The notes beneath the pieces are model-generated. The model worked only from the letters and a program-made list of their open reading frames with translations. It searched no databases and had not been told where the DNA came from. Made by a program: the position numbers and the translations under genes. From assembly GCF_024970185.1 (NCBI RefSeq), contig NZ_CP103965.1, positions 4,979,001-5,043,000 of the forward strand: a stretch of 64,000 nucleotides of DNA. The letters run 5' to 3'. Positions within the stretch are counted from its first letter, which is position 1, and each line of letters opens with the position of its first letter. This DNA is from Pseudomonas sp. N3-W (lineage in GTDB: Bacteria; Pseudomonadota; Gammaproteobacteria; Pseudomonadales; Pseudomonadaceae). Positions 33,498 through 43,259 of the stretch are shown in pieces.

Positions 33498-33824
33498 ATG
33501 CGCCCATTGAAACAGGCAATTTATTCCAGCCGTACGGCTGACAAGTTCGTCGTACGTCTGCCAGACGGAATGCGTGAACGCATTGCCGAGGTGGCTCGCA
33601 ATCATCATCGCAGCATGAACTCCGAAATCATTGCGCGCCTTGAGCAGAGTCTTATTCAGGAAGGCGCACTGGGCGAAGAGCTGAGCATGCGCCTCGACAG
33701 CCCCGAGCTGTCGCTGCACGAACGCGAACTTCTGCAACGTTTCCGTCAACTCTCCCACCGCCAGCAAAATGCTCTTGTTTCGCTGATCGCCCACGACGCT
33801 GAAATGGCCGCAGACGCTTCCTGA
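33498..33824 (+). CDS. amrZ: AmrZ (AlgZ), ribbon-helix-helix regulator of alginate and motility
   Basis: 108 residues. The Arc-type RHH domain [44 protein letters not shown] is close to identical in pattern to Pseudomonas AmrZ, and the C-terminal tetramerisation part [35 protein letters not shown] also fits. AmrZ controls alginate, c-di-GMP genes and flagella. The N-terminal MRPLKQA is conserved but slightly shorter than in P. aeruginosa. A strong terminator follows. Confidence 0.92.
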   Translation: MRPLKQAIYSSRTADKFVVRLPDGMRERIAEVARNHHRSMNSEIIARLEQSLIQEGALGEELSMRLDSPELSLHERELLQRFRQLSHRQQNALVSLIAHDAEMAADAS

Positions 33825-33841
33825 TTCAGCCAAAAAAATTC

Positions 33842-33868
33842 AAGCCAGCCTGATCGCTGGCTTTTTTT
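33842..33868 (+). terminator. Rho-independent terminator of amrZ
   Basis: AAGCCAGC, a six-base loop and GCTGGCTT followed by a T-run, about 18 bases past the stop. Confidence 0.9.
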
Positions 33869-33891
33869 TGCCCTGAATTCGAGACATAAAA

Positions 33892-33917
33892 AAGCCCGCC
33901 AATTTGGCGGGCTTTGA
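33892..33917 (-). terminator. Rho-independent terminator of mgtE
   Basis: On the minus strand AAGCCCGCC, AAAT, GGCGGGCTTT and a T-run lie 10 bases past the mgtE stop. Confidence 0.9.
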
Positions 33918-33926
33918 AAAAACGGA

Positions 33927-35369
33927 TCAGAGCAGGAAAATCGTCGCCAGCCCAAGGAAGATGAAAAAACCACCACTGTCGGTCATGGCGGTGATCATCA
34001 CACTGGCGCCCATTGCCGGATCCCGCCCAAGGCGTGCCAGCGTCATGGGAATCAGCACCCCCATCAATGCCGCCAACAACAAATTGAGTGTCATGGCCGC
34101 AGTCATCACCACGCCCAAGGACCAGCTGCCATAAAGCAGGTAGGCAACGATGCCAATCACCCCGCCCCAGACCAGACCATTGATCAAACCAACCGCAAGC
34201 TCCTTGCGCATAAGGCGCGAGGTGTTACCAGTGCTGACCTGGTCCAGCGCCATCGCCCGAACAATCATGGTAATTGTCTGATTGCCCGAGTTACCTCCGA
34301 TCCCGGCCACGATCGGCATCAAGGCCGCGAGCGCCACCAGTTTTTCGATGGATCCCTCAAACAGGCCAATCACCCGTGAAGCGACAAACGCGGTAATCAG
34401 ATTCACCGCCAGCCAGGCCCAACGGTTGCGCAGGGATTTCCACACTGACGCAAAGATATCCTCTTCTTCCCGCAGACCGGCCATGTTGAGAACTTCGTTT
34501 TCGCTCTCTTCACGAATCAGGTCGACCATTTCATCGATGGTCAAGCGACCGATCAACTTGCCGTTCTTGTCGACCACCGGAGCGGAGATCAAATCGTAAC
34601 GCTCAAATGCCTGCGCGGCGTCATAGGCGTCTTCGTCCGGATGAAAGCTTACCGGATCGCTGGCCATGACTTCGGAAACCTGCTTGTCCGGGTCATTGAC
34701 CAGCAAACGCTTGATTGGCAATACACCCTTGAGCACGCCGTCGTAGTCAACCACGAATAGCTTGTCCGTGTGACCTGGCAGCTCCTTGAGACGACGCAGG
34801 TAACGCAGAACCACTTCAAGACTGACATCCTCACGGATAGTCACCATCTCGAAGTCCATCAGCGCACCGACTTGTTCTTCATCGTAGGACAACGCGGAGC
34901 GAACGCGCTCACGCTGCTGGCCATCGAGGGTTTCCATCAACTCATGAACGACGTCTCGCGGCAGCTCGGAGGCCAGGTCAGCAAGTTCGTCGGCATCCAT
35001 GTCCTTGGCCGCAGCCAGGAGTTCGTGATCGTCCATGTCGGCGATCAGGGTTTCACGAACCGAATCAGATACTTCAAGCAGGATATCGCCGTCACGATCA
35101 GCCTTGACCAGTTGCCAAAGCGTCAGACGATCGTCCAGCGGCAGTGCTTCAAGGATGTAGGCGACGTCGGCGGAGTGCAGATCATCGAGCTTGCGTTGCA
35201 ACTCGACGAGGTTTTGCCGGTGAACCAGGTTCTCGACCCGGTCGTGATGCGCACCTTCCTGGCGATGAGTCAGGTCTTCGACCACCCGCTGACGCTGCAG
35301 CAACTCAACAACCTGAGCAAGGCGATCCTGCAGGCTTTCTTGTGTTTTCTTTACTTCAACATCGGACAT
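33927..35369 (-). CDS. mgtE: MgtE magnesium transporter
   Basis: 480 residues from ATG 35369 (GGAG 13 bases upstream). The N-terminal MgtE domain (DLASELPRDVVHELMETLDGQQRERVRSALSYDEEQVGALMD), two CBS domains (VSEVMASDPVSFHPDEDAYDAAQAFERYDLISAPVVDKNGKLIGRLTIDEMVDLI) and five membrane helices follow the family order. The channel motif GIGGNSGNQTITMIVRAMAL is present. MgtE is a Mg-gated Mg2+ channel in the inner membrane. It is the same gene found near csrA in P. aeruginosa, so it anchors the core genome here. Confidence 0.95.
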   Translation of the reverse strand: MSDVEVKKTQESLQDRLAQVVELLQRQRVVEDLTHRQEGAHHDRVENLVHRQNLVELQRKLDDLHSADVAYILEALPLDDRLTLWQLVKADRDGDILLEVSDSVRETLIADMDDHELLAAAKDMDADELADLASELPRDVVHELMETLDGQQRERVRSALSYDEEQVGALMDFEMVTIREDVSLEVVLRYLRRLKELPGHTDKLFVVDYDGVLKGVLPIKRLLVNDPDKQVSEVMASDPVSFHPDEDAYDAAQAFERYDLISAPVVDKNGKLIGRLTIDEMVDLIREESENEVLNMAGLREEEDIFASVWKSLRNRWAWLAVNLITAFVASRVIGLFEGSIEKLVALAALMPIVAGIGGNSGNQTITMIVRAMALDQVSTGNTSRLMRKELAVGLINGLVWGGVIGIVAYLLYGSWSLGVVMTAAMTLNLLLAALMGVLIPMTLARLGRDPAMGASVMITAMTDSGGFFIFLGLATIFLL

Positions 35370-35691
35370 AGGCGAACTCCACTCCCAGCAGCGGGGCACG
35401 CCGGAAGGATCAATCAGTCAATTCATGATTGTAGAAACGGGATACTGAGTAACTACTGGGTAAGTCCATGGAGGTTTTCCATAAGCCCCGACGGGGCTGA
35501 CGGGCGCAATGATACACCGCCTACCGGTTTAAAACGCTTAAAAAATCGTGCTTGAAACAAGCGGTTGCGAGACAAACCTGTGTGCCACCCTGATCCATGG
35601 AACTGCGACGACTCATCCTGAAAAGAAAACACACCCTCATCGAAAAATGCAGCAGCTACCCTTCGACTACAAACGTCACGGAGGACGCCCA
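35370..35691. promoter_or_regulatory. Divergent upstream region of mgtE and the DUF4124-like gene
   Basis: The 322 bases should hold both promoters. A hairpin AGCCCCG-A-CGGGGCT at about 35487-35501 lies 118 bases upstream of mgtE and could be a leader structure. I see no match to a known Mg2+ riboswitch. Confidence 0.4.
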
Positions 35692-36210
35692 ATGCCATCT
35701 CGAACATCCTGTTTCTTGCTGATCGCCCTGCTCTGCCTGCCTTCCTCGGCACTGGCGACAACCATTCATCGATGCGAGGCATCTAACGGCCACATCACCT
35801 TCACCACGATGAGCTGCGCGGCAGGTGAGCGCTTTGAACATCAGCAAGTACGCCCATTCACGCCCGGCAGCGTTGTTGCCATCTTGCCCGACGCCAATTA
35901 CCAGGAAACCGAAGACACGAGCACAAAAAGGACGGAGCTGACCGTCATAGGCCAACCCGAGGAAAAATGCGCAAACGGCATTGATGCCAAACAACGTCGC
36001 GAAGCGATCATCAATCAACGAGTCGTCGCCGGCATGAGCCAGCAGGACGTTGAAAGCGCTCTCGGCAAGCCGAACAAGATCAGCATTCGCAATTCAGCCA
36101 CCCGCTATCACTACGAACCCAACCGAGGTCGTAGTGCGAATGTGGAGTTCGACGAGAAAGGATGCGTCAAAGGAAAAGCCAAATCCCAGACGGCAAAAAG
36201 CCCGCGTTAA
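35692..36210 (+). CDS. Secreted DUF4124-like protein with a BamE-type C-terminal region
   Basis: 172 residues from ATG 35692 with GGAGGA 6 bases upstream. A signal peptide (SRTSCFLLIALLCLPSSALA) precedes IHRCEASNGHITFTTMSCAAGERFE, the DUF4124-type segment with paired Cys. The C-terminal third, RVVAGMSQQDVESALGKPNKISIRNSATRYHYEPNRGRSANVEFDEKGCV, resembles the SmpA/BamE fold. Probably a periplasmic or envelope protein. A bidirectional terminator follows. Confidence 0.8.
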   Translation: MPSRTSCFLLIALLCLPSSALATTIHRCEASNGHITFTTMSCAAGERFEHQQVRPFTPGSVVAILPDANYQETEDTSTKRTELTVIGQPEEKCANGIDAKQRREAIINQRVVAGMSQQDVESALGKPNKISIRNSATRYHYEPNRGRSANVEFDEKGCVKGKAKSQTAKSPR

Positions 36211-36223
36211 ACGCGGGCTTTTT
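36195..36223. terminator. Bidirectional terminator
   Basis: AAAAAGCCCGCG, a short loop and CGCGGGCTTTTT: A-run on one side and T-run on the other, serving the plus-strand gene ending at 36210 and the minus-strand tRNA genes. Confidence 0.9.
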
Positions 36224-36229
36224 GGTGTT

Positions 36230-36306
36230 TGGTGCACTCGACAGGATTCGAACCTGTGACCGCTCGGTTCGTAGCCGAGTACTCTATCCAGCTGAGCTAC
36301 GAGTGC
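36230..36306 (-). tRNA. tRNA-Arg (anticodon ACG), copy 1
   Basis: 77 bases with encoded CCA: acceptor GCACTCG/CGAGTGC, anticodon loop CTACGAA, T-arm ACAGGTTCGAATCCTGT. Identical to the copy at 36379. Confidence 0.97.
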
Positions 36307-36378
36307 ATTTTGTGTTTTTAGACCAGACCACAACTGGCTGAAGCAAAGTCGCCCGCATTACTGCAAACAACCCTTAAA

Positions 36379-36455
36379 TGGTGCACTCGACAGGATTCGA
36401 ACCTGTGACCGCTCGGTTCGTAGCCGAGTACTCTATCCAGCTGAGCTACGAGTGC
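36379..36455 (-). tRNA. tRNA-Arg (anticodon ACG), copy 2
   Basis: 77 bases, identical in sequence to the copy at 36230, 72 bases away from it. CCA encoded. Confidence 0.97.
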
Positions 36456-36562
36456 ATTTGTTGCCGCGCATTATAGGCCGTCTAATCTCTATGTCAAACA
36501 CTTTTTCTAGTAATTTCAACAACTTACCGAAGAAGCCAGATTACAACGTACTACGCAAATAA

Positions 36563-36653
36563 TGGCGGAGAACGGGGGATTCGAACCCCCGACACCCTTT
36601 TGAGGTGTACTCCCTTAGCAGGGGAGCGCCTTCGGCCACTCGGCCAGCTCTCC
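36563..36653 (-). tRNA. tRNA-Ser (anticodon GCU)
   Basis: 91 bases with the long variable arm of serine tRNAs, anticodon loop CTGCTAA and encoded CCA. This tRNA-Ser/tRNA-Arg array next to csrA is conserved in Pseudomonas. Confidence 0.97.
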
Positions 36654-36715
36654 GCAACACGGGGCGTATCTTAACCAACCTTTTCCCCGTTTGCAAACAT
36701 AAAAAACGATAAAAA

Positions 36716-36904
36716 TTAATGGCTTGGTTCTTCGTCCTTCTCTTTCTTGATACGCAGGTAAATTTCCTCACGGTGAACAGCCACCTCTTTCGGGGCGTTG
36801 ACACCAATACGCACTTGATTTCCTTTGACGCCGAGCACGGTCACGGTGATTTCGCCATCACCAATAATCAGGCTTTCTGCGCACCGACGAGTCAGAATCA
36901 GCAT
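36716..36904 (-). CDS. csrA: CsrA/RsmA carbon storage regulator
   Basis: 62 residues from ATG 36904, with GAGGAGA upstream. [49 protein letters not shown] is the canonical CsrA fold with the RNA-binding first strand and the VAVHREEIY strand (Arg44). It binds GGA motifs in 5' mRNA ends and blocks or changes translation. It stands between tRNA-Ser and lysC as in other pseudomonads. A longer frame to 37048 exists but has no homology-like sequence. Confidence 0.97.
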   Translation of the reverse strand: MLILTRRCAESLIIGDGEITVTVLGVKGNQVRIGVNAPKEVAVHREEIYLRIKKEKDEEPSH

Positions 36905-37046
36905 ACCTTTCTCCTCACGCATTTCATTCAGGGACAACAGTCTGCAAAAAAAAGGCATTCGACCTACAACCGAAACGATCGCAGCCCTACATGCCTGAGT
37001 ATTGACCAGCGCGAGCAAAAGAACAGAGTCCTGGGTCGCGCCATTC

Positions 37047-37081
37047 AAAAAAGACGAAGGGCGCGGTCAGACCGCGCCCTT
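37047..37081 (-). terminator. Rho-independent terminator of lysC
   Basis: On the minus strand AAGGGCGCGGT pairs with ACCGCGCCCTT and is followed by a T-rich run, just past the lysC stop. csrA is therefore mostly transcribed separately. Confidence 0.88.
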
Positions 37082-37092
37082 CAGGAAACGCT

Positions 37093-38334
37093 TTACTCGC
37101 CCTGGCGGGCCGGCGCGTCCAGCTCGAAAGCCGTGTGCAGCGCGCGCACAGCCAGTTCCAGGTACTTCTCTTCGATCACCACGGAGACTTTGATCTCCGA
37201 AGTCGAGATCATCTGGATGTTGATGCTTTCCTTGGCCAGGGACTCGAACATACGACTGGCCACACCTGCGTGGGAGCGCATGCCGACACCGACGATCGAG
37301 ACCTTGGCAATCTTGATATCACCCACCACCTCACGAGCACCGATCTCGCGAGCGGTGTTTTCCAGCACGGTTTGCGCCGCCTGGAAGTCGTTACGGTGCA
37401 CGGTGAACGTGAAGTCGGTGGTGTTATCGTGCGCAACGTTCTGCACGATCATGTCGACTTCGATGTTCGCCGCACTGATAGGCCCGAGAATCTTGAACGC
37501 CACGCCCGGGGTGTCTGGCACGCCACGGATGGTCAGCTTGGCTTCATCGCGGTTGAAAGCGATGCCGGAAATGATCGGCTGTTCCATGGTTTCCTCTTCA
37601 TCAATAGTAATGAGGGTGCCTGGACCCTCCTTGAAGCTGTGCAGTACGCGCAGCGGGACGTTGTACTTGCCGGCGAACTCGACCGCGCGGATCTGCAGCA
37701 CCTTGGAACCGAGGCTGGCCATTTCCAGCATCTCTTCGAAGGTAATCTTGTCCAGGCGCTGAGCCACGGACACGACGCGCGGGTCGGTGGTGTAGACACC
37801 GTCCACATCGGTATAGATCTGGCATTCGTCAGCCTTCAGGGCCGCTGCCAGCGCCACGCCGGTGGTATCGGAACCGCCACGACCGAGGGTGGTGATGTTG
37901 CCGTGCTCGTCGACGCCCTGGAAACCGGCGACAACCACCACGCGACCGGCCTTCAAGTCACCGCGAATTTTCTGATCGTCAATCTGCAAGATACGCGCTT
38001 TATTGTGCGCGCTGTCCGTCAGGATCCTTACCTGGTTGCCGGTGTAAGACACCGCCGGTACGCCGCGCTTGATCAGCGCCATGGCCAACAGGGCAATCGT
38101 CACCTGCTCACCGGTGGAGACGATCACATCCAGCTCACGGGGAACCGGTTGGCCGTCGCCACTGATTTGCTTGGCCAGATCGATCAGACGGTTGGTCTCG
38201 CCGCTCATTGCAGACAGCACAACCACCAGGTCATCGCCAGCATCGCGGAATTTCTTAACCTTGTCGGCTACCTGTTCGATTCGCTCGACAGTGCCGACCG
38301 AGGTGCCTCCAAATTTCTGTACGATCAAAGCCAT
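37093..38334 (-). CDS. lysC: Aspartate kinase
   Basis: 413 residues from ATG 38334. MALIVQKFGGTSVG is the kinase nucleotide-binding start, LGRGGSDTTGVALAAAL and YTDVDGVYTTDPR are the catalytic core, and two ACT domains form the C-terminal third (TIRGVPDTPGVAFKILGPI and VSIVGVGMRSHAGVASRMF). It phosphorylates aspartate at the head of the lysine, threonine and methionine pathways and is feedback-inhibited through the ACT domains. Same strand as alaS, which ends 91 bases upstream. Confidence 0.97.
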   Translation of the reverse strand: MALIVQKFGGTSVGTVERIEQVADKVKKFRDAGDDLVVVLSAMSGETNRLIDLAKQISGDGQPVPRELDVIVSTGEQVTIALLAMALIKRGVPAVSYTGNQVRILTDSAHNKARILQIDDQKIRGDLKAGRVVVVAGFQGVDEHGNITTLGRGGSDTTGVALAAALKADECQIYTDVDGVYTTDPRVVSVAQRLDKITFEEMLEMASLGSKVLQIRAVEFAGKYNVPLRVLHSFKEGPGTLITIDEEETMEQPIISGIAFNRDEAKLTIRGVPDTPGVAFKILGPISAANIEVDMIVQNVAHDNTTDFTFTVHRNDFQAAQTVLENTAREIGAREVVGDIKIAKVSIVGVGMRSHAGVASRMFESLAKESINIQMISTSEIKVSVVIEEKYLELAVRALHTAFELDAPARQGE

Positions 38335-38424
38335 TTCAAAGCCGCCTCTGCCCATGAAGGGCGCCCAATAATCACTCAAACAGCCGTCGGGGCTGCCACT
38401 AGACAACGGCCCCGACGCACTGCC

Positions 38425-41043
38425 TTATAAACCCTGCTCTACAAACGGAACAGTCAGGGCCAGTGCCGCGTCCAGCGCGCCGGCGTCAACACCACCGCCT
38501 TGCGCCATGTCTGGACGACCACCGCCCTTCCCGCCCACTGCCGCAGCGGCTTGCTTCATCAAATCACCGGCTTTGAGTTGGCCAGTCAGGTCTTTGGTTA
38601 CGCCTGCAACCAGAACGACCTTATCCTCATGGACACTGCCGAGCAGGATCACTGCGCGGCCGAGTTTGTTCTTCAGCTGATCAACCAGCGCCAGCAGCGC
38701 CTTGCCGTCCTGACCATCCAGACGCACGGCCAGCACTTTCACGCCTTTGACATCAAGCGCAGCAGCCGACAGATCGTCGCCCGCCGCGCTGGCGGCCTTG
38801 GCTTGCAACTGCTCGAGTTGCTTCTCCAGCTGACGATTGCGCTCCAGCACAGCCGACAACTTGTCGATCAGGTTGTCGCGGCTACCCTTGACCAGGTTGG
38901 CCGCTTCCTTGAGTTGTTCTTCAGCAGCATTCAGATAAGCCAGTGCTTGCGCGCCGGTCACCGCTTCGATACGACGCACGCCGGAAGCCACACCGCCTTC
39001 ACTGATGATTTTCAGCAGGCCGATGTCGCCGGTACGGTTGGCGTGAATGCCACCGCACAGCTCGACGGAGAAATCACCGCCCATGCTCAGCACTCGCACG
39101 TTGTCGCCGTACTTCTCGCCAAACAGCGCCATGGCGCCTTTTTTCTTGGCGGTTTCGATGTCGGTTTCTTCGGTCTCGACGGCAGAGTTCTTGCGAATCT
39201 CGGCATTGACGATGTCTTCCAGCGCCTTCAGCTGTTCAGGCTTGATGGCTTCGAAATGGCTGAAGTCAAAGCGCAGGCGCTGACTGTCGACCAACGAGCC
39301 TTTCTGCTGAACGTGTTCGCCCAGCACCTGACGCAACGCGGCGTGCAGCAAGTGCGTCGCCGAGTGGTTCAACGAGGTGGCGTGACGCACATCGGCATCA
39401 ACGTGGGTTTCCACTGGCGCGCCGACCATCAGGCTGCCCGAGGCCAACACACCGTGATGCAGGAATGCACCGCCGGTCTTGGTGGTGTCACGCACGTCGA
39501 AACGCGAAGCGCCTGCCTGCAGGAAACCGCAGTCGCCGATCTGTCCGCCGGATTCAGCGTAGAACGGCGTCTGGTTCAGAACGACCACGCCCTCTTCGCC
39601 CTCACTTAATACGTCGACCGAGCGGCCATCTTTATAGATGGCAACAATTTTGGCCGAACCGCTGGTGGCTTTGTAACCGGTGAACTCGGTGGCCACGTCA
39701 ACCTTGACCAGCGTGTTGTAGTCCAGACCGAACGAACTGGCCGAACGGGCACGGACGCGCTGGGCTTCCATCTCGCGTTCGAAACCGACTTCGTCGACCG
39801 TCAGGCTGCGCTCGCGGGCGATGTCAGCGGTCAGGTCCATCGGGAAGCCATAGGTGTCATACAGCTTGAACACCACGTCGCCCGGCACCACGGTGCCCTT
39901 GAGTTCCAGCAGGTCCTGCTCGAGAATTTTCAGGCCGTGCTCCAGGGTCTTGGAGAACTGCTCTTCTTCAGCTTTCAGTACACGCTCGATATTGGCCTGC
40001 TGTTGCTTGAGCTCGGGGAACGCTTCACCCATCTCGGCGACCAGCGCCGCAACGATCTTGTAGAAGAAGCTGCCAGTGGCGCCCAGCTTGTTACCGTGAC
40101 GGCACGCGCGACGAATGATCCGGCGCAGCACATAGCCACGGCCTTCGTTGGACGGCAGCACGCCATCGGCAATCAGGAAGCCACACGAACGGATGTGGTC
40201 CGAAACAACCTTGAGCGAAGACTGGTCGTCATTGCTGCAACCGATTGCCTGGGCCGAGGCGCTCAACAGGTTCTTGAACAGGTCGATTTCATAGTTGGAG
40301 TGAACGTGCTGCATGACCGCACTGATCCGCTCCAGGCCCATGCCGGTGTCAACCGACGGCGCTGGCAACGGATGCAACACGCCATCGGCGGTGCGGTTGA
40401 ACTGCATGAACACGTTGTTCCAGATTTCGATGTAACGGTCGCCGTCTTCTTCCGGCGAACCTGGTGGGCCACCCCAGATGTCGGCGCCGTGATCGTAGAA
40501 AATCTCGGTGCAAGGGCCACATGGACCGGTATCGCCCATGGTCCAGAAGTTGTCGGAGGCGTAAGGCGCACCCTTGTTGTCGCCGATGCGGATCATGCGC
40601 TCGACCGGCACACCGATTTCTTTGGTCCAGATGTCGTAGGCTTCGTCATCGCTGGCGTAGACGGTCACCCAGAGCTTTTCCTTGGGCAGTTTCAACACGC
40701 CGGTGAGGAAGGTCCAGGCAAAGGTGATGGCGTCATGCTTGAAATAGTCGCCGAAGCTGAAGTTACCCAGCATCTCGAAGAATGTGTGGTGACGAGCGGT
40801 ATAACCGACGTTTTCCAGGTCACTGTTCTTGCCACCGGCACGCACGCACTTCTGGCTGCTGGTCGCACGGGTGTACGCACGTTTTTCCTGGCCCAGGAAA
40901 CAGTCCTTGAACTGGTTCATCCCCGCGTTAGTGAACAGCAGGGTTGGGTCGTTGCCCGGAATCAAAGAGCTGGAGGCTACACGGGTGTGGCCTTGCTCTT
41001 CGAAGAAGCGAAGGAAGGCTTCACGGATTTCTGCGCTTTTCAT
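38425..41043 (-). CDS. alaS: Alanyl-tRNA synthetase
   Basis: 872 residues from ATG 41043. [47 protein letters not shown] is the class II catalytic start. The editing domain shows [19 protein letters not shown] with the HxxxH zinc motif and the downstream [13 protein letters not shown]. The C-terminal oligomerisation and C-Ala region ends [16 protein letters not shown]. It charges tRNA-Ala and clears Ser/Gly misacylation. Essential; no anomalies. Confidence 0.98.
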   Translation of the reverse strand: MKSAEIREAFLRFFEEQGHTRVASSSLIPGNDPTLLFTNAGMNQFKDCFLGQEKRAYTRATSSQKCVRAGGKNSDLENVGYTARHHTFFEMLGNFSFGDYFKHDAITFAWTFLTGVLKLPKEKLWVTVYASDDEAYDIWTKEIGVPVERMIRIGDNKGAPYASDNFWTMGDTGPCGPCTEIFYDHGADIWGGPPGSPEEDGDRYIEIWNNVFMQFNRTADGVLHPLPAPSVDTGMGLERISAVMQHVHSNYEIDLFKNLLSASAQAIGCSNDDQSSLKVVSDHIRSCGFLIADGVLPSNEGRGYVLRRIIRRACRHGNKLGATGSFFYKIVAALVAEMGEAFPELKQQQANIERVLKAEEEQFSKTLEHGLKILEQDLLELKGTVVPGDVVFKLYDTYGFPMDLTADIARERSLTVDEVGFEREMEAQRVRARSASSFGLDYNTLVKVDVATEFTGYKATSGSAKIVAIYKDGRSVDVLSEGEEGVVVLNQTPFYAESGGQIGDCGFLQAGASRFDVRDTTKTGGAFLHHGVLASGSLMVGAPVETHVDADVRHATSLNHSATHLLHAALRQVLGEHVQQKGSLVDSQRLRFDFSHFEAIKPEQLKALEDIVNAEIRKNSAVETEETDIETAKKKGAMALFGEKYGDNVRVLSMGGDFSVELCGGIHANRTGDIGLLKIISEGGVASGVRRIEAVTGAQALAYLNAAEEQLKEAANLVKGSRDNLIDKLSAVLERNRQLEKQLEQLQAKAASAAGDDLSAAALDVKGVKVLAVRLDGQDGKALLALVDQLKNKLGRAVILLGSVHEDKVVLVAGVTKDLTGQLKAGDLMKQAAAAVGGKGGGRPDMAQGGGVDAGALDAALALTVPFVEQGL

Positions 41044-41189
41044 TAGGTTCTTCCACGGAGGCTGCGGCCAAAGGCCTGTGCGAAACGTCAACAGACGAAG
41101 CGACGGCAAAGGGCCGCATTATATCGGCCCTGCGCGCGGGGTACAGCGTGTTTATACGATAGAAACGGTCAATTGGACGGCTAACGCTG

Positions 41190-42194
41190 TCAGTTGCGCG
41201 AAAACTCGACGAATGTCGCGACCACTTGGTCGATTTGCGCACGGCTGACGTCCATGTGCGTGACCATGCGCAAGCGCGAAGCGGCAGTCAAGCTGATGCC
41301 ACGCTCAGCGGCAAATGCCTTGAGCGCCCCCGCCTTGTCACCCATTTGTACATAAACCATGTTGGTCTGTACCGGCTCGACGTCGTAACCGGCTGCGCGC
41401 AAACCATCGGCCAGCGCTTGGGCGTTGGCGTGATCGTCGGCCAGGCGCTGAACGTGGTTGTCCAGCGCATAAAGACCGGCCGCCGCGAGAATCCCGGCCT
41501 GACGCATACCGCCCCCGACCATTTTGCGCAGACGTCGCGCCTTGCCGATCAACTCCGCCGAGCCGCACAGCACTGAACCGATCGGTGCGCCGAGGCCCTT
41601 GGACAAACAAACCGAAACAGAATCGAAATGCCGGGTAATTTCCCGCGCATCAACACCCAGTTTAACCGCCGCGTTGTAGAGCCGGGCGCCGTCCAGGTGC
41701 AAGGCCAGGCCGTGTTCGCGGGTAAACCGGCGCGCCTCGGCCAGATACGCAAGCGGCAGGACCTTGCCCTGCATGGTGTTTTCCAGCGCCAGCAACCGGG
41801 TGCGGGCAAAGTGAAAATCGTCAGGCTTGATCGCCGCAGCGACGTGGGCCAGGTCCAGCGAACCATCGGCCTGCACTTCCAGTGGTTGCGGTTGAATCGA
41901 ACCGAGCACCGCTGCGCCTCCCCCCTCGTACTTATAGGTATGTGCCTGCTGGCCGACGATGTATTCATCACCGCGCTCACAGTGGGCCATCAAGCCCAAC
42001 AGATTGCTCATCGTGCCGGTCGGTACGAACAACGCCGCCGCGAAACCCAGGCGCTTGGCCAGTTCCGCCTCAAGCCGATTGACCGTTGGATCTTCGCCAT
42101 ACACATCATCACCAGTGGCCGCCGTGGCCATGGCATCGAGCATTGCCGGGGTTGGTTGGGTGACGGTGTCGCTGCGAAGATCGATAACACTCAT
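41190..42194 (-). CDS. ltaE: Low-specificity L-threonine aldolase
   Basis: 334 residues. [50 protein letters not shown] is the typical start of this PLP fold-type I enzyme. The PLP lysine is in [16 protein letters not shown], and [11 protein letters not shown] provides the PLP-ring Asp. It cleaves threonine and allo-threonine to glycine and acetaldehyde, and acts on other beta-hydroxy amino acids. Upstream of alaS on the same strand. Confidence 0.95.
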   Translation of the reverse strand: MSVIDLRSDTVTQPTPAMLDAMATAATGDDVYGEDPTVNRLEAELAKRLGFAAALFVPTGTMSNLLGLMAHCERGDEYIVGQQAHTYKYEGGGAAVLGSIQPQPLEVQADGSLDLAHVAAAIKPDDFHFARTRLLALENTMQGKVLPLAYLAEARRFTREHGLALHLDGARLYNAAVKLGVDAREITRHFDSVSVCLSKGLGAPIGSVLCGSAELIGKARRLRKMVGGGMRQAGILAAAGLYALDNHVQRLADDHANAQALADGLRAAGYDVEPVQTNMVYVQMGDKAGALKAFAAERGISLTAASRLRMVTHMDVSRAQIDQVVATFVEFSRN

Positions 42195-42394
42195 GAATCA
42201 GGCCTCGGTCAGCAGGGGAAAATCCCCTTCAAGCAGGAATTACTGCGGTCATCTCGATGAATAATCAATCCCGGCGCCAGGAAAAGACGGATTCAATCTT
42301 CAAAAAACCCGATGTCTATCATCAGAAAGCAGCAATGCGCATGTTGGAAATATGTGTTAAAAACGCTTCGCCGCCAAACAAATGGGCGGCAAAA

Positions 42395-42560
42395 CGTTCT
42401 CAGGGCGGGGTGCAACTCCCCACCGGCGGTAATTGCGCGCAACGCGCATAGCCCGCGAGCGCTTGGCGGCAGACATTGCTTGGGCGATGAATGACGGCAA
42501 GGTCAGCAGACCCGGTGTGATCCCGGGGCCGACGGTCATAGTCCGGATGAAGAGAGAACG
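42395..42560 (+). promoter_or_regulatory. FMN riboswitch (RFN element)
   Basis: All the conserved pieces of the RFN aptamer are present in order: TTCTCAGGGCGGGGTG, CCCACCGGCGGTAA, AGCCCGCGAGCGC, GGTCAGCAGACCCGGTG and a closing GGATGAAGAGAGAACG. A variable stem fills 42455-42505. It stands about 105 bases before ribH2 and should switch it off when FMN is plentiful, probably by masking the ribosome site or by termination in 42561-42660. Confidence 0.95.
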
Positions 42561-42665
42561 GGATTGGCGCCAAAGGGCCGTCCGCGGGCATTCGTGCGAG
42601 CGTGCGTACCCTTAAATCCCATTCGATTCATATGCCCTGTTTTTCACACAAACAGGAGTCAGAAC

Positions 42666-43175
42666 ATGCAACCCACCGCAATTGACAGCAAAAGCAAAAA
42701 CCATCACGGCGAGCGCGTTGCGTTCGTCCAGGCCTGCTGGCACAAGGAAATCGTTGATCAGAGCCGTAAAGGCTTCGTGACCGAAATGCTTGCTCAGGGT
42801 TATCAGGAAGCGGACATCGACTTTTTCGAAGTCGGCGGCGCCTTTGAAATCCCGCTGCACGCCAAGATGCTTGCCAAATCCGGCCGTTATGCCGGCATCG
42901 TTGCCGCAGGCCTGGTGGTGGACGGCGGGATCTACCGTCACGAATTCGTCGCCCAGTCGGTCATCAGCGGCCTGATGCAGGTTCAGCTGGAAACCGAAGT
43001 GCCGGTGTTCTCCGTGGTTTTGACCCCGCATCACTTCCATGCCGGCGAAGAACATCAGAAGTTCTTCTTTGAACACTTTGTGCACAAGGGCCAGGAAGCG
43101 GCGAAGACGTGCGCGGATACGCTGCACAAGATGCGGGCGTTGCGTCGTAGTGAACATCGCGCGGTAGCGGTCTAA
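42666..43175 (+). CDS. ribH2: 6,7-dimethyl-8-ribityllumazine synthase, RibH2 type
   Basis: 169 residues from ATG 42666 behind CAGGAG. RVAFVQACWHKEIVDQSRKGFVTEML, FFEVGGAFEIPLHAKMLAKSGRYAGIVAAGLVVDGGIYRHEFVAQSVISGLMQVQLETEVPVFSVVLTPHHFH fits the lumazine synthase fold. The altered central motifs and the HHFH stretch are typical of the decameric RibH2 form seen in pseudomonads and rhizobia, not the icosahedral RibH1 form. It makes the riboflavin precursor. It sits alone behind an FMN riboswitch. Confidence 0.92.
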   Translation: MQPTAIDSKSKNHHGERVAFVQACWHKEIVDQSRKGFVTEMLAQGYQEADIDFFEVGGAFEIPLHAKMLAKSGRYAGIVAAGLVVDGGIYRHEFVAQSVISGLMQVQLETEVPVFSVVLTPHHFHAGEEHQKFFFEHFVHKGQEAAKTCADTLHKMRALRRSEHRAVAV

Positions 43176-43209
43176 ACCGCCCTGGGTGAGGCCTTTGGCT
43201 TCACCCACA

Positions 43210-43247
43210 TCAAAGGTGGGAGCGCGCAGGCTCGCTCCCACCTTTGT
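43210..43247. terminator. Terminator/REP palindrome between ribH2 and astE
   Basis: CAAAGGTGGGAGCG and CTCGCTCCCACCTTTG form a long perfect stem followed by T-rich sequence. It lies between convergent stops and resembles the REP units found elsewhere in the window. Confidence 0.8.
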
Positions 43248-43259
43248 TTTGTGTTGCGC

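Noticed and set aside
36230..36455. CRISPR-like direct repeat
   Set aside because: The two identical units are tRNA-Arg(ACG) genes. No CRISPR array was seen anywhere in the window.
37135..38430. 431-codon open frame antisense to lysC
   Set aside because: Opposite-strand shadow of a highly biased, high-GC core gene; the sequence is His/Asp/Gln-rich without motifs.
38500..41046. Two 369-codon plus-strand frames opposite alaS
   Set aside because: They mirror the codon bias of alaS, which has all synthetase motifs; no ribosome sites and no recognisable domains.
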